From the NCBI GenBank assembly GCA_029027985.1, contig CP119076.1, forward strand, positions 2,046,001 to 2,110,000: a stretch of 64,000 bases of DNA, written 5' to 3'. Below the pieces are notes generated by a model. That model saw only the letters and a program-made list of their open reading frames with translations, was not told the origin of the DNA and ran no database searches. Made by a program: the position numbers and the translations under genes. This DNA is from Klebsiella aerogenes. Lineage in GTDB: Bacteria > Pseudomonadota > Gammaproteobacteria > Enterobacterales > Enterobacteriaceae. Below, in pieces: positions 51,403 through 60,600 of this stretch. Position 1 is the stretch's first letter. Each line of letters opens with the position of its first letter.

Positions 51403-51633
51403 AACAACTTAGTAACTAAGATTACCCTCACTTCTTCTTGTTCTCATCTAACCTCTTTTCATTCTTCCTTATCTATCAATAAGATATGTTGTGTTATTGA
51501 TAATTATTCTCATAGCAAACAGTTTCGCAAAAGCTTGTAGAAATGATCGTGTAGGCGCGTACAATGTGCCTCACACTAACAAGCGGTGATTAAAATAAAA
51601 TGAACTAGCCGCCTCACTTTAAGAGGCCGGATA

Positions 51634-52296
51634 ATGTTCAAAGATGTAGACAATGTAAAACGCTGTTTCTATTGTGGTGATGATTCTCAAATCACAAGAG
51701 ACCATGTGATACCTGTTAGCTATACAGGAGGGAAGCGCCACTATGATAGAAACGATGTGGTTGATTGCTGTAAAGAGTGTAATTGCACTTTAGGTGATAA
51801 ACCTCTATTCACTGTAGAGGGTAGAGCACAATACCTTTTTGAACGTTACAGCCAGAAGTATAAAAAGATTATTCATCGCCCTGTATGGGGTGAAGATGAA
51901 CTAAAAGGAATGAGCCTTGATTTCAGGAGAACGATTAAGGCAGAGCAAAGAGAAAAGGAATATCAGATAAACAGGCTTAACAATCTTTATAAGATTGCAT
52001 TGTCTGAATATGAGGCTGGAGAGATTAAGCACTTAACAGGACTGGTTACACGTGACAAGGTAGCCATATATAAAGTGATTAGCCTGATTACCAGCATTAA
52101 AGGAAAGAAAGATGATGTGTTAGCGTATGCCGCTGAGAAGGCACAAACAACCATTGAGCTAGCCTCTGAAGTGATGAAAGGAAAGCATAGCGATGTATGG
52201 CTTATCTGGATGCATGAAAGGCATATACCCCTAGACGTTAAGCCTACACACCTGTTAAGGGCTATGCAAAGGGATGCAGTTGATTTAGCAGCATAG
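51634..52296 (+). CDS. HNH endonuclease
   Basis: 220 residues. N-terminal HNH domain: CFYCG, the DHVIP core (His in TRDHVIPVSY), then CCKECN with Asn, giving four Cys that bind zinc. The C-terminal part is helical. Such nucleases in phages serve in packaging cleavage, homing or defence. It is not next to the terminase, so a packaging role is less obvious. AAGAGG ribosome-binding site. Confidence 0.82.
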   Translation: MFKDVDNVKRCFYCGDDSQITRDHVIPVSYTGGKRHYDRNDVVDCCKECNCTLGDKPLFTVEGRAQYLFERYSQKYKKIIHRPVWGEDELKGMSLDFRRTIKAEQREKEYQINRLNNLYKIALSEYEAGEIKHLTGLVTRDKVAIYKVISLITSIKGKKDDVLAYAAEKAQTTIELASEVMKGKHSDVWLIWMHERHIPLDVKPTHLLRAMQRDAVDLAA

Positions 52297-52714
52297 GAAG
52301 AGAGGCAAGGATGCTTTATTTACGCTGAGGTGTAAGGGATTGGTAGGTCTTAGTAGTAAAATGATATAGTGAATTATCATTCTTTGTTTACATCAGCGTT
52401 CTTTTAAGAATCAGTACAGAAAGTACAGTAGGATTCCCTTGCGCACAAATACTAAAGGAGTAGTAAAGTATTAGTAATAAGAACTATATTAACTATAGTT
52501 AACTAACTAAGTAAATAGTTTACTATTACTACACAACACCATTTTTATTCCCGATAATAAGCCCTTTTCAGTACATAAAATAAGCACTTGAACGACTTTT
52601 TGTTCAAATTATTTTCATAGTCTCCTTATAGGAACAAGTGTTCCCCTAATAAGTATATCTGTTGTAAGGCGAGACATATTGTCGAGCCGTTACTAACTTA
52701 ACAGAGGAATAATA
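52297..52714. promoter_or_regulatory. Regulatory spacer upstream of antirepressor gene
   Basis: 418 bases without a gene. It holds several short palindromes typical of operators: GGAACA-AG-TGTTCC at 52632-52645, TTGAAC...GTTCAA near 52588-52610, and GTTAACTATAGTTAAC-like sequence near 52490. The 3' end shows GGCGAGACATATTGTCGAGCC before the gene start. Probably the control point of the lysogeny module. Confidence 0.5.
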
Positions 52715-53368
52715 ATGAAACATACATATGAATTAGATTTGAATAAAGTAGACATGGACATCATGCAATGTAAGCTGGAAATGACAGAACAGGAAGCACA
52801 GTTTCTTCTAGAATATCGTGACAAGTTTAAGCTGCTGGAAGGTGATGATACGGCGTTGGTTAGTCTGAAAGAACTATGGGAAGTAATTGAACGTCCCTAT
52901 GGCGATTATGACCAATGGCTTAACCAGTTAGTGCGAAATGAGATGGATTCAATTTCCGAAGAAATTTCTTCGAGAATTAAAAAGGTATCAGGGAAGGGCA
53001 GAAATCCAACTCTTCACTATGTAACGACTGAAGCTGCTAAACATTTAGCTATGCTGGTAAGGAACGAATCAGGACGAATTTCCCGACCCTACTTCATCAC
53101 TATAGAGAAGCTGTTCAAGCGTATCTGCAAATATAACCAATTACGAATTGACATTCATCAGTCACAAAAGAATGTAGCCCATCATGGATACAAACATGGA
53201 CTAGGCCCGATTTTGGCTAAACGATTCAATTATTTGATGAAGCAGATAGTCGGCAAACGAAATGATCTAGCCACTGATTTAGAAGAATATCAACTGGTGT
53301 GCAGAAGTGTTGAACGTTTTCTAACTAAAGGTAAGACAGACGAACAGATTTTAACTGGTCACATTTAA
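52715..53368 (+). CDS. AntA/AntB-type antirepressor-like protein
   Basis: 217 residues. Residues about 45-130 match the AntA/AntB/Rha-type layout: SLKELWEVIERPYGDYDQWL, then NPTLHYVTTEAAKHLAMLVRNESG and YFITIEKLFKRI. Such proteins bind DNA or repressors and relieve repression in P1, P22 and related phages. The C-terminal part (about 145-215) is basic and helical. Behind an operator-rich spacer, consistent with an induction switch. Confidence 0.7.
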   Translation: MKHTYELDLNKVDMDIMQCKLEMTEQEAQFLLEYRDKFKLLEGDDTALVSLKELWEVIERPYGDYDQWLNQLVRNEMDSISEEISSRIKKVSGKGRNPTLHYVTTEAAKHLAMLVRNESGRISRPYFITIEKLFKRICKYNQLRIDIHQSQKNVAHHGYKHGLGPILAKRFNYLMKQIVGKRNDLATDLEEYQLVCRSVERFLTKGKTDEQILTGHI

Positions 53369-53410
53369 TAAATATTGCCCCTTCTTACAGGGGCTGTTAA
53401 GGAGAACATT

Positions 53411-53626
53411 ATGAACCACGATTATAAACTTATTCTCTCTGCCCGTATTAAAGAACATGTAGAAAGTAATTTCCGTATTCAAAATGATGCAGCTATCTTA
53501 GTTGGCATGAGTAGAAGTCATTTCAATGACATGATCAAAGGCCGTGTAACAGGGATTGGAGCTAAGAAATTTGCTAAAGCTTGTGAAGTGTTTGGCCTTG
53601 AGTATAAAGATGTGTTGCCTTGCTAA
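53411..53626 (+). CDS. Small HTH DNA-binding protein
   Basis: 71 residues: NDAAILVGMSRSHFNDMIKG reads as a helix-turn-helix in a Cro/XRE-like fold, and the end EYKDVLPC is typical of short Cro-like proteins. GGAGAACATT before ATG; the longer frame begins on a weak start. Directly after the antirepressor gene; candidate repressor or Cro of the element, the only one visible. Confidence 0.68.
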   Translation: MNHDYKLILSARIKEHVESNFRIQNDAAILVGMSRSHFNDMIKGRVTGIGAKKFAKACEVFGLEYKDVLPC

Positions 53627-53639
53627 TAAGGATGATTAA

Positions 53640-53834
53640 ATGAATGATGTTAAAGCACTATCTGAAGAACTAACAAAGCGTATTATTGAAAAATATCACA
53701 CTGAATATAGATGTAAGAAAGCTATTGATGTAGATGCTTCCGTATTACGTAATCTTAGAAAACGTCCTGCATGGAACAACTTTTTTAGTGTCGCAAATAA
53801 GTGTGGTTTTGAAGTGGAAGTTAAATTTAAATAA
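53640..53834 (+). CDS. Small hypothetical protein
   Basis: 64 residues, basic, MNDVKALSEELTKRIIEKYH start, possibly another small helical DNA-binding protein (AIDVDASVLRNLRKRPAWNN, FFSVANKCGFEVEVKFK). Follows the HTH gene by 13 bases. No family recognised. Confidence 0.6.
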   Translation: MNDVKALSEELTKRIIEKYHTEYRCKKAIDVDASVLRNLRKRPAWNNFFSVANKCGFEVEVKFK

Positions 53835-53846
53835 TCAGGGGGTGTT

Positions 53847-54380
53847 ATGAAAGGCTGTCTAACAGGATATAACAGGATTAAAACCAGAGCTAAAGATCAT
53901 ACAGGAGAAACACACAATCATTTAACTATTTTAGGCTATGTTCCTTTGAAGGAAGGAGAGAGGCATTTAAGGGTGAATTGCTTATGTTATTGCGGTGCTT
54001 TCTGTGAAGCAGCAGTTAGCGCTGTTATTAGAGGTGTAGCTAAAGCTTGCTATAGTTGCTCACATCCTCACTATCACGGGGGAAGGGGAAGCGGTACTAC
54101 TTGCACACCTGAATATTACAGCTACACATCAATGAAATCACGTTGTAACAATCCTCATTCTTCTAACTATAAACACTATGGTGCAAAGGGCGTTAAGGTT
54201 TGTCCTCAGTGGAACCATAGGAGAGGGTTTAAACGTTTCTTGGAAGATATGGGTGAACGTCCGGCAGGTACAACACTAGATCGGCTTTCGCCCTTTGGTG
54301 ATTACACTCCTGACAATTGCCGTTGGTCTACGCCAAAGGAACAGAACAACAATCAAAGGAGACATTACAAGGGGGATTGA
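53847..54380 (+). CDS. Zinc-finger, homing-endonuclease-like phage protein
   Basis: 177 residues. The N-terminal half has a zinc ribbon (CLCYCG...CYSCSH). The C-terminal half carries the common phage motif YTSMKSRCNNPHSSNYKHYG, AKGVKVCPQWN, FLEDMGERPAGTTLDRL and GDYTPDNCRWSTPKEQ, seen in HNH- or AP2-associated mobile nucleases. The role is likely DNA binding or cleavage. Two bases before the next gene. AGGGGG ribosome-binding site. Confidence 0.68.
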   Translation: MKGCLTGYNRIKTRAKDHTGETHNHLTILGYVPLKEGERHLRVNCLCYCGAFCEAAVSAVIRGVAKACYSCSHPHYHGGRGSGTTCTPEYYSYTSMKSRCNNPHSSNYKHYGAKGVKVCPQWNHRRGFKRFLEDMGERPAGTTLDRLSPFGDYTPDNCRWSTPKEQNNNQRRHYKGD

Positions 54381-54381
54381 T

Positions 54382-54660
54382 ATGAAAAATTACTTTCCCT
54401 TCATTGTTCGTGATAGTGCTATTACACGAAATGGGAATTTCTATGTTAAAAATAAAGAAAGTGGTTGGTTTAAAATGGAGCTTTATTTGCCTTGTGCTAC
54501 AGGTACATACGGTAAATCTCTTGAGAATACCGCTAATCAATTCTTTGATGAAATAGAATCAGGCAAAAGGCCTTTCAAGTATGCTATTACTGATAGCGGT
54601 AATTACAATCATAAAGACTACTCAAAAGACGTTCAGAAATGGCTTCTGACTGGTAACTAG
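54382..54660 (+). CDS. Small hypothetical protein
   Basis: 92 residues, MKNYFPFIVRDSAITRNGNF start, mixed alpha/beta with NGNFYVKNKESGWFKMELYL. GGGGG ribosome-binding site. The ATG here is preferred to the longer frame that overlaps the upstream gene. No family recognised. Confidence 0.6.
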   Translation: MKNYFPFIVRDSAITRNGNFYVKNKESGWFKMELYLPCATGTYGKSLENTANQFFDEIESGKRPFKYAITDSGNYNHKDYSKDVQKWLLTGN

Positions 54661-54729
54661 AGCACCTGTAAGCGATTAAAACAACTTCACCTAAGCTACC
54701 CTATTGCTTATACAATAAAAGGAAAATAA

Positions 54730-55470
54730 ATGATTTGTGTCACACGAGAAAATAAAGATAAACGTTTTCAATATAAAGATATCCCCCCTAAGATTAATGA
54801 AGGTGAGTATAGCTATTTCTCTGTAGATGAAAATAACATTATTTATGTTAGCTCTAAAGCTTTATCACTTCAGGAAGAAATTGCACAGCGTAACAATAAA
54901 GCCTCTTTTGAGGCTTTCAATTCAGATAAAGCTACTTTCTCCCCAATGCCTACTAAAGAGCTATTGATCATTAAGCGTGATAGCGGTGAAATAACACATG
55001 CTGAATATGAAAAGATTTATAGAAAGCTTTTTGATGGTAATAGCATTACACGTGAAGATTTGAAAAAATCTAGAGAACGTAGAGCTAAAGAAGCTTTGAA
55101 AGCTGATACACGTGAAGCACAATTTTGGATAGCAATGATCGCAGAGCTAGCGCCTAACAATACAAAGAGTGTTGATGAGTTGATAGAACATCTAGATCTA
55201 CCTAAGCCCCCTAAACCAGATAATAAAAGAAAGTATGTTAAAAATAACATTGATGAATTTAAGCCTACAGTTAGAGGTGTGAACATTGTTAAAAAAGGTA
55301 ATCTATTTTGTGTGATCAAAAACATTAAATTATGTGTAAACAAATTCACTACTAATTATTGCGGAGGATTTGAAACACGTGAAGAAGCTGAACAGAAAGC
55401 AAGAGAGCTTAGGATAGAAAATGGTTTACCAGAAGTACCCAAAACAAGAGCAAAACGTAATAGGAAGTAG
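54730..55470 (+). CDS. Hypothetical protein with AP2-like C-terminus
   Basis: 246 residues, helical and charged N-terminal two thirds, then GVNIVKKGNLFCVIKNIKLC with NYCGGFETREEAEQKARELR, which resembles the AP2/ERF DNA-binding fold found in phage mobile nucleases. Basic C-terminus (KTRAKRNRK). AAAGGAAAAT ribosome-binding site. DNA binding is likely; the rest is unknown. Confidence 0.6.
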   Translation: MICVTRENKDKRFQYKDIPPKINEGEYSYFSVDENNIIYVSSKALSLQEEIAQRNNKASFEAFNSDKATFSPMPTKELLIIKRDSGEITHAEYEKIYRKLFDGNSITREDLKKSRERRAKEALKADTREAQFWIAMIAELAPNNTKSVDELIEHLDLPKPPKPDNKRKYVKNNIDEFKPTVRGVNIVKKGNLFCVIKNIKLCVNKFTTNYCGGFETREEAEQKARELRIENGLPEVPKTRAKRNRK

Positions 55471-55475
55471 AATAA

Positions 55476-55781
55476 ATGAGTAAACATAAATCAACTAAGC
55501 CTAGACGCTGGAAGCAAGGAGAGATGAAGGCTTACCTAGCAGAACAGAAAACACTAGAGAAAGGCGCTATTAATCGTGAAGCAGCGAACAAACAGCAAAT
55601 GTTTAGAGATCTTTGGTGTAAGTACATAGCCTCAATCGTGAGGCAATCAGCTACCAGCGATTTAGACAGCAAAGCTAAACAGGTTAAAAACTTCTCTCCT
55701 TTTCTTCCTGTCAATCCACAATACGAACAAGAGCTAAGGCGCTTAGATTTGCCTTTAGTGGTTGATGGTAAGAGCAAGTAA
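55476..55781 (+). CDS. Small basic hypothetical protein
   Basis: 101 residues, MSKHKSTKPRRWKQGEMKAY start, strongly basic N-terminus and helical. AGGAAG ribosome-binding site, five bases after the previous gene. Last gene before the attR side. No family recognised. Confidence 0.6.
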   Translation: MSKHKSTKPRRWKQGEMKAYLAEQKTLEKGAINREAANKQQMFRDLWCKYIASIVRQSATSDLDSKAKQVKNFSPFLPVNPQYEQELRRLDLPLVVDGKSK

Positions 55782-55785
55782 AACA

Positions 55786-55812
55786 GGGCTATCCAAAGAG
55801 GTAGCCCTTTGC
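55786..55812 (+). terminator. Terminator of the right-arm operon
   Basis: GGGCTA-TCCAAAGAGG-TAGCCC followed by TTTG, a seven-base stem closing the rightward genes. Confidence 0.6.
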
Positions 55813-56052
55813 CGTATTGGTCAGCTAATAGCCCCTCAAACGGGAACGTAAAAGGGGCGCACATCATAACACCTTTACTTATTCCTTCCTAACATCCCCT
55901 CTTAGACACACTTTCTAAAACTTTTTGCACACACCTAACTTATTGATTTTTAACACTGAAAAAAGAAGAGCATTTTTAGCTACTCACACAGATTGCACAC
56001 ATAAGGCACAATGCTTGCTCACAGCATTTTGTAAGTAGCTGTTTTAAGGGTG
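55813..56052. promoter_or_regulatory. Right attachment arm
   Basis: 240 bases without a gene between the last element gene and attR. Two direct copies of TTGCACACA (55925-55933 and 55993-56001, 68 bases apart) and a further hairpin near 55826-55856 suggest integrase arm sites and host-factor binding, by analogy with phage attP arms. Their role is inferred. Confidence 0.4.
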
Positions 56053-56082
56053 AAAAAAAGCCCATCGTGGGAGATGGGCAAA
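56053..56082. repeat. attR: 30-bp repeat inside the rprA terminator
   Basis: Second copy of the 30-base repeat, here forming the real transcription terminator of rprA (hairpin plus T run on the minus strand). The sequence left of it is element DNA, the sequence right of it is chromosomal rprA. Integration therefore re-creates the terminator exactly. Confidence 0.93.
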
Positions 56083-56158
56083 GGACTACACACAGCAATT
56101 CGTTGTTTCACTCAGGGGATTTCCATGCTTATAAATCAATATCTTGATCTATAACCGT
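56053..56158 (-). ncRNA. rprA: RprA small regulatory RNA
   Basis: 106-base Hfq-dependent small RNA that activates rpoS translation and represses biofilm genes such as csgD in E. coli. Read leftward from 56158, the sequence ACGGTTATAG...GCATGGAAATCCCCTGAG, GAAACAACGAATTGCTGTGT and the terminator CCCATCTCCCACGATGGG plus T run match E. coli RprA almost base for base from memory. The 5' hairpin and the rpoS-pairing part are kept. Intact although the element is integrated at its 3' end. Confidence 0.96.
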
Positions 56159-56160
56159 GG

Positions 56161-56207
56161 GCTAATAGTAGGCATCGCGACTGTTGGCGTCGATCGGATT
56201 CTTCTCA
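56161..56207 (-). promoter_or_regulatory. rprA promoter with RcsB box
   Basis: Read leftward, an extended -10 GCCTACTATTAG (hexamer complement at 56165-56170) stands 7 bases before the RNA start, and GAGAAGAATCCGAT (56193-56206) fits the RcsB-box consensus. In E. coli rprA is activated by RcsB and sigma S, and the same logic is expected. Confidence 0.75.
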
Positions 56208-56328
56208 ATAGTTAAATCTGAGTGAAGAATATGAGAGATAAATGTAGTGTTGAAACAAGGATATGCCGGGTACGGCGATAGATTGATAAATTTCACTTAA
56301 GTTTAAGGCGGGTTTCCCCGCCTTTGCT

Positions 56329-57453
56329 TTATTTATCGCTTTTGTTGTTGCTGGCATTGAGCTCGGCAAGCTCCGCCAGCACCAGATCCGGGTCCAGCGG
56401 CGGCGGCGGAATTTCCTGTACCCAGGCATCGTAAAGACGCCAGGAGACGGCCAGCAGCACCGGGCCGATAAACAGGCCAATCATGCCAAAGGCGATCAGA
56501 CCGCCGATGACGCCGGAGAGGATCAGAATCATCGGCAGATCGGCGCCCATGCGGATCAACACCGGGCGAATCACGTTATCCATCGTACCGACCACGCAGC
56601 TCCAGACCAGCAGCACCGTGCCCCAGGTTGTGTCGCCGGTCCAGTACAACCAGATAATCGACGGTACCAGCACGATCAGTGGCCCCAGTTGAACCAGACA
56701 GGTGAAAATCATCACTACGGTCAGCAGCGCGGCATAAGGTACGCCGCTAATCGCCAGACCGATACCGCCCAGAACCGCCTGCGCCAGCGCGGTGACAACC
56801 ACACCCAGCGCCACGGCGCGTACGGCTTGTCCGGCGAGGACGACGGCGGCATCGCCGCGCTTGGAGGCCAGGCGGGTAGCGAAGTAGCGGAAACCGTAAG
56901 CAACTCTCTCGCCGCGCCAGTAAAGCAGGGCGCTGAACAGCAGCATCAATCCACAGTAGACCAGCAGTTTTCCGATATGCGCCGCCTGACCGACGAACCA
57001 GGTGGTGGTGGCGCCAATATAAGGACGCACCTTCGCCATAATTGCCGCGCCGCCCATTTCCAGCAGGCTATGCCAGGCGGAGTAGAGTTTATCGCCGATG
57101 AGTGGAATCGAATTCAGCCACGCAAAATCCGGTAGCGAGATTTGTCCGGTGCTGACGATTTTAATCAATGGGGCGCTATTATCGACCAGACTGTTGACCA
57201 GCAAGGCGATGGGAATAACGAACAGTAAAAACAGCAGCAGCGTCATCACCAGCACCGCCAGCGAGCGCTTGCCGAATAACAGTTTTTGCAGACGCAGCAG
57301 CACCGGCCAGGTGGCGATCACTACCGTGCCAGCCCAGGCGAAAGACAGAATAAATGGTTGGACAACCCACAGGCAGGAAATAATTATCAGGGACAAAAAC
57401 AGCACCGACAGCAGAATTTGCGGTATGTCCCGGGGCTGATGTTGGTTAATCAT
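56329..57453 (-). CDS. ydiK: AI-2E family transporter YdiK
   Basis: 374 residues (370 in E. coli), member of the AI-2E/PF01594 permease family with about eight hydrophobic segments: ILLSVLFLSLIIISCLWVVQP at the start, WFVGQAAHIGKLLVYCGLML, DNVIRPVLIRMGADLPMILI (in part) near the C-terminus. Substrate unknown. Upstream of rprA on the same strand, as in E. coli. Confidence 0.95.
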   Translation of the reverse strand: MINQHQPRDIPQILLSVLFLSLIIISCLWVVQPFILSFAWAGTVVIATWPVLLRLQKLLFGKRSLAVLVMTLLLFLLFVIPIALLVNSLVDNSAPLIKIVSTGQISLPDFAWLNSIPLIGDKLYSAWHSLLEMGGAAIMAKVRPYIGATTTWFVGQAAHIGKLLVYCGLMLLFSALLYWRGERVAYGFRYFATRLASKRGDAAVVLAGQAVRAVALGVVVTALAQAVLGGIGLAISGVPYAALLTVVMIFTCLVQLGPLIVLVPSIIWLYWTGDTTWGTVLLVWSCVVGTMDNVIRPVLIRMGADLPMILILSGVIGGLIAFGMIGLFIGPVLLAVSWRLYDAWVQEIPPPPLDPDLVLAELAELNASNNKSDK

Positions 57454-57671
57454 AGAGAAAATTTACCTTTCCAGTCGCGTCTCAATGCTGACGCAGCGTA
57501 ATTCCATATACAGATAATAATATCAATAATTTCGCGAGCCTGATTTTGCCCGTAAAACTCGTGGGCGGATATGAAAAAAATGTGATAAAAAGTTGAGTGC
57601 GCCACGCAAACGTTTAGTTTGCGCATTATTAAATCAACTCATCACAACATATTCAGGCAGGGTCAAGCGTC

Positions 57672-60600
57672 ATGATCCCACAGATTTCTCAAGCGCCGGG
57701 TGTCGTTCAACTGGTGCTGAATTTTTTGCAGGTACTGAAGCAACAAGGATTTACCGGCGATACCGCCACCAGCTACGCCGACCGGCTCACCATGGCGACC
57801 GACAACAGCGTATATCAACTGTTGCCGGACGCGATACTGTTTCCTCGCTCGACCGCGGATGTCGCGCTATTGGCTCGGCTGGCGGCGGAAGCGCGTTTTA
57901 AATCGCTGATTTTTACCCCGCGCGGCGGCGGTACCGGCACCAATGGTCAATCGCTGAACGCGGGGATCATCGTCGATATGTCGCGCTATATGAATCGCAT
58001 CATTGAGATCAACCCGGAAGAGGGGTGGGTGCGGGTCGAAGCCGGGGTTATCAAAGACCAGTTAAATCAGTTTCTTAAGCCTTACGGCTACTTCTTCGCG
58101 CCGGAACTGTCGACCAGCAACCGCGCGACGCTCGGCGGCATGATCAATACCGATGCCTCCGGGCAGGGCTCGTTGGTATACGGCAAGACTTCCGACCACG
58201 TGCTGGGGGTGCGCTCGGTATTGATCGGCGGCGACATTCTCGACACCTTGCCGATTCCTGTGGCGCTGGCGGAAACGCTGGGCCGCGAGCAGTCGGCGAT
58301 TGGCCGCATCTACCGCACCGTTTATCAGCGTTGCAAAGCGCAGCGCCAGCTGATCATTGATAAGTTTCCTAAACTGAACCGCTTCCTGACTGGCTACGAT
58401 CTACGTCATGTGTTCAATGATGAGATGAGCGAGTTTGACCTGACGCGCATTCTGACCGGTTCCGAGGGCACGTTGGCCTTTATTACCGAGGCGCGGCTGG
58501 ATATTACCCGCCTGCCGAAAGTCCGGCGGCTGGTAAACGTGAAGTACGACTCTTTTGATTCGGCGCTACGCAACGCGCCATTTATGGTCGAGGCGAAAGC
58601 GCTGTCGGTTGAAACCGTCGACTCCAAAGTCCTTAACCTGGCGCGTGAAGACATCGTCTGGCACTCGGTGAGCGAGCTTATCACCGATGTCGCGGATAAA
58701 GAGATGCTGGGGCTGAATATCGTTGAGTTTGCCGGCGACGATGGCGAATTAATTGATGGTCAGGTCGCCACCCTGTGTCAGCGTCTCGATGAGCTGATGG
58801 CGCAAGGCGCGGCGGGGGTGATTGGCTGGCAGGTATGCAGCGAACTGGACGGCGTCGAACGCATCTATGCTATGCGCAAAAAGGCCGTTGGTCTGCTGGG
58901 CAATGCGAAAGGCGCCGCCAAGCCGATTCCTTTTGCTGAAGATACCTGCGTGCCGCCGGAGCATCTGGCGGATTACATCGTTGAATTCCGCGCGTTACTG
59001 GATGGCCACGGCCTGAGCTACGGGATGTTTGGCCACGTCGATGCCGGGGTGCTTCACGTTCGCCCGGCGCTGGACATGTGCGACCCGCAGCAGGAGGTGC
59101 TCATGAAACAGATCTCCGACGAGGTGGTGGCGCTGACGGCGAAATACGGCGGCCTGCTGTGGGGCGAGCACGGCAAAGGTTTCCGCGCGGAGTACAGCCC
59201 GGCCTTCTTTGGTGAAGAGTTGTATAGCGAACTGCGTAAAGTGAAGGCGGCTTTCGATCCGGATAATCGCCTGAACCCGGGGAAAATCTGTCCGCCTGAG
59301 GGCGTCGATGCGCCGATGATGAAAGTGGACGCGGTAAAACGTGGGACCTACGATCGGCAAATTCCCATTACTGTGCGTAGCGCCTGGCGCGGCGCGATGG
59401 AGTGCAACGGTAACGGTCTGTGCTTTAACTTCGACGTGAAAAGCCCGATGTGCCCGTCAATGAAGGTCAGCCATCAGCGCATTCATTCGCCGAAAGGCCG
59501 TGCGACGCTGGTACGCGAATGGCTGCGCCTGCTGGCCGATCGCGGTATCGATCCGAATAAACTGGAACAAGAGCTGCCGGAGAAAGGCGTGAGCCTGCGC
59601 GCCCTGATCGAGCGTACCCGCAACAGCTGGCATGCGCGCAAAGGCGAATACGATTTCTCGCATGAAGTGAAAGAGGCGATGTCCGGGTGTCTGGCCTGTA
59701 AGGCCTGCTCGACCCAGTGCCCGATAAAAATCGATGTCCCGGAATTCCGTTCCCGCTTCCTGCAGCTTTATCACAGCCGTTATTTGCGTCCGATGCGCGA
59801 CCATCTGGTCGCTACCGTGGAATCCTACGCGCCGCTAATGGCGCAGGCGCCGAAAACATTCAACTTCTTTATCAATCAGCCGTGGATGCGCAAGCTGTCG
59901 GAAAAACATATCGGCATGGTCGACCTGCCGTTGCTTTCCGTGCCGTCGCTCAAGCAGCAATTGGCAGGGCACCGCTCCGCCAATACCACGCTTGAGGAGC
60001 TTGAAAGCATGAGCGCCGAACAGAAGGCGAAAATCGTGCTGGTGGTGCAGGATCCGTTTACCAGCTACTACGACGCTCAAGTGGTGGTTGATTTTGTCCG
60101 TTTGATTGAGAAGGTGGGGTATCAGCCGGTGTTGCTGCCGTTCTCGCCAAACGGTAAAGCGCAGCATATTAAGGGCTTTCTGACGCGCTTTGCGCGCACC
60201 GCGCAGAAAACCGCTGATTTCCTGAACCGCGTGGCGCAGTTAGCTATCCCGATGGTCGGCGTCGATCCCGCGCTGGTGCTCTGTTACCGCGATGAGTATA
60301 ACCAGACGCTGGGTGATAAGCGCGGTGATTTCCGCGTGATGCTGGTTCATGAATGGCTAACGCAAGCCTTGCCGCAAACCACCGCTCAGGACAACGGCGG
60401 CGAACCCTGGTATCTGTTCGGTCACTGTACGGAAGTGACGGCGTTGCCTGCAGCCCCCAGCCAGTGGGCGGCGATATTTGCTCGCTTCGGCGCGAAAATG
60501 GAGTACGTTAGCACCGGTTGCTGCGGAATGGCCGGGACTTATGGCCATGAAGTGAAAAACCACGCCAACTCGCTGGCGATTTACGCGCTTTCCTGGCAGC

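Larger units (their letters stand above)
32724..56082. mobile_element. Integrated podovirus-like packaging element (prophage or satellite)
   Basis: About 23.4 kb between 30-bp direct repeats. Visibly AT-rich against a GC-rich backbone, with different codon use. It encodes integrase, small and large terminase, portal, scaffold-like protein, head-tail adaptor, ejection-type proteins, an antirepressor-like protein and an HNH endonuclease. I find no coat protein, tail spike or fibre, lysis genes, replication genes or CI-type repressor. Genes are intact with short spacers and good ribosome-binding sites. It is either a satellite that uses a helper's shell or a prophage cleaned up by deletion. Confidence 0.9.

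Noticed and set aside
46953-53626. LexA (SOS) box near the element's regulators
   Set aside because: Searched by eye for CTGT-N8-ACAG near 47.3-48.7 and 52.3-53.4 kb; none convincing.
32724-56082. CRISPR array, tRNA genes or insertion sequences in the window
   Set aside because: No regular repeat-spacer array, no tRNA cloverleaf and no transposase frame noticed anywhere.
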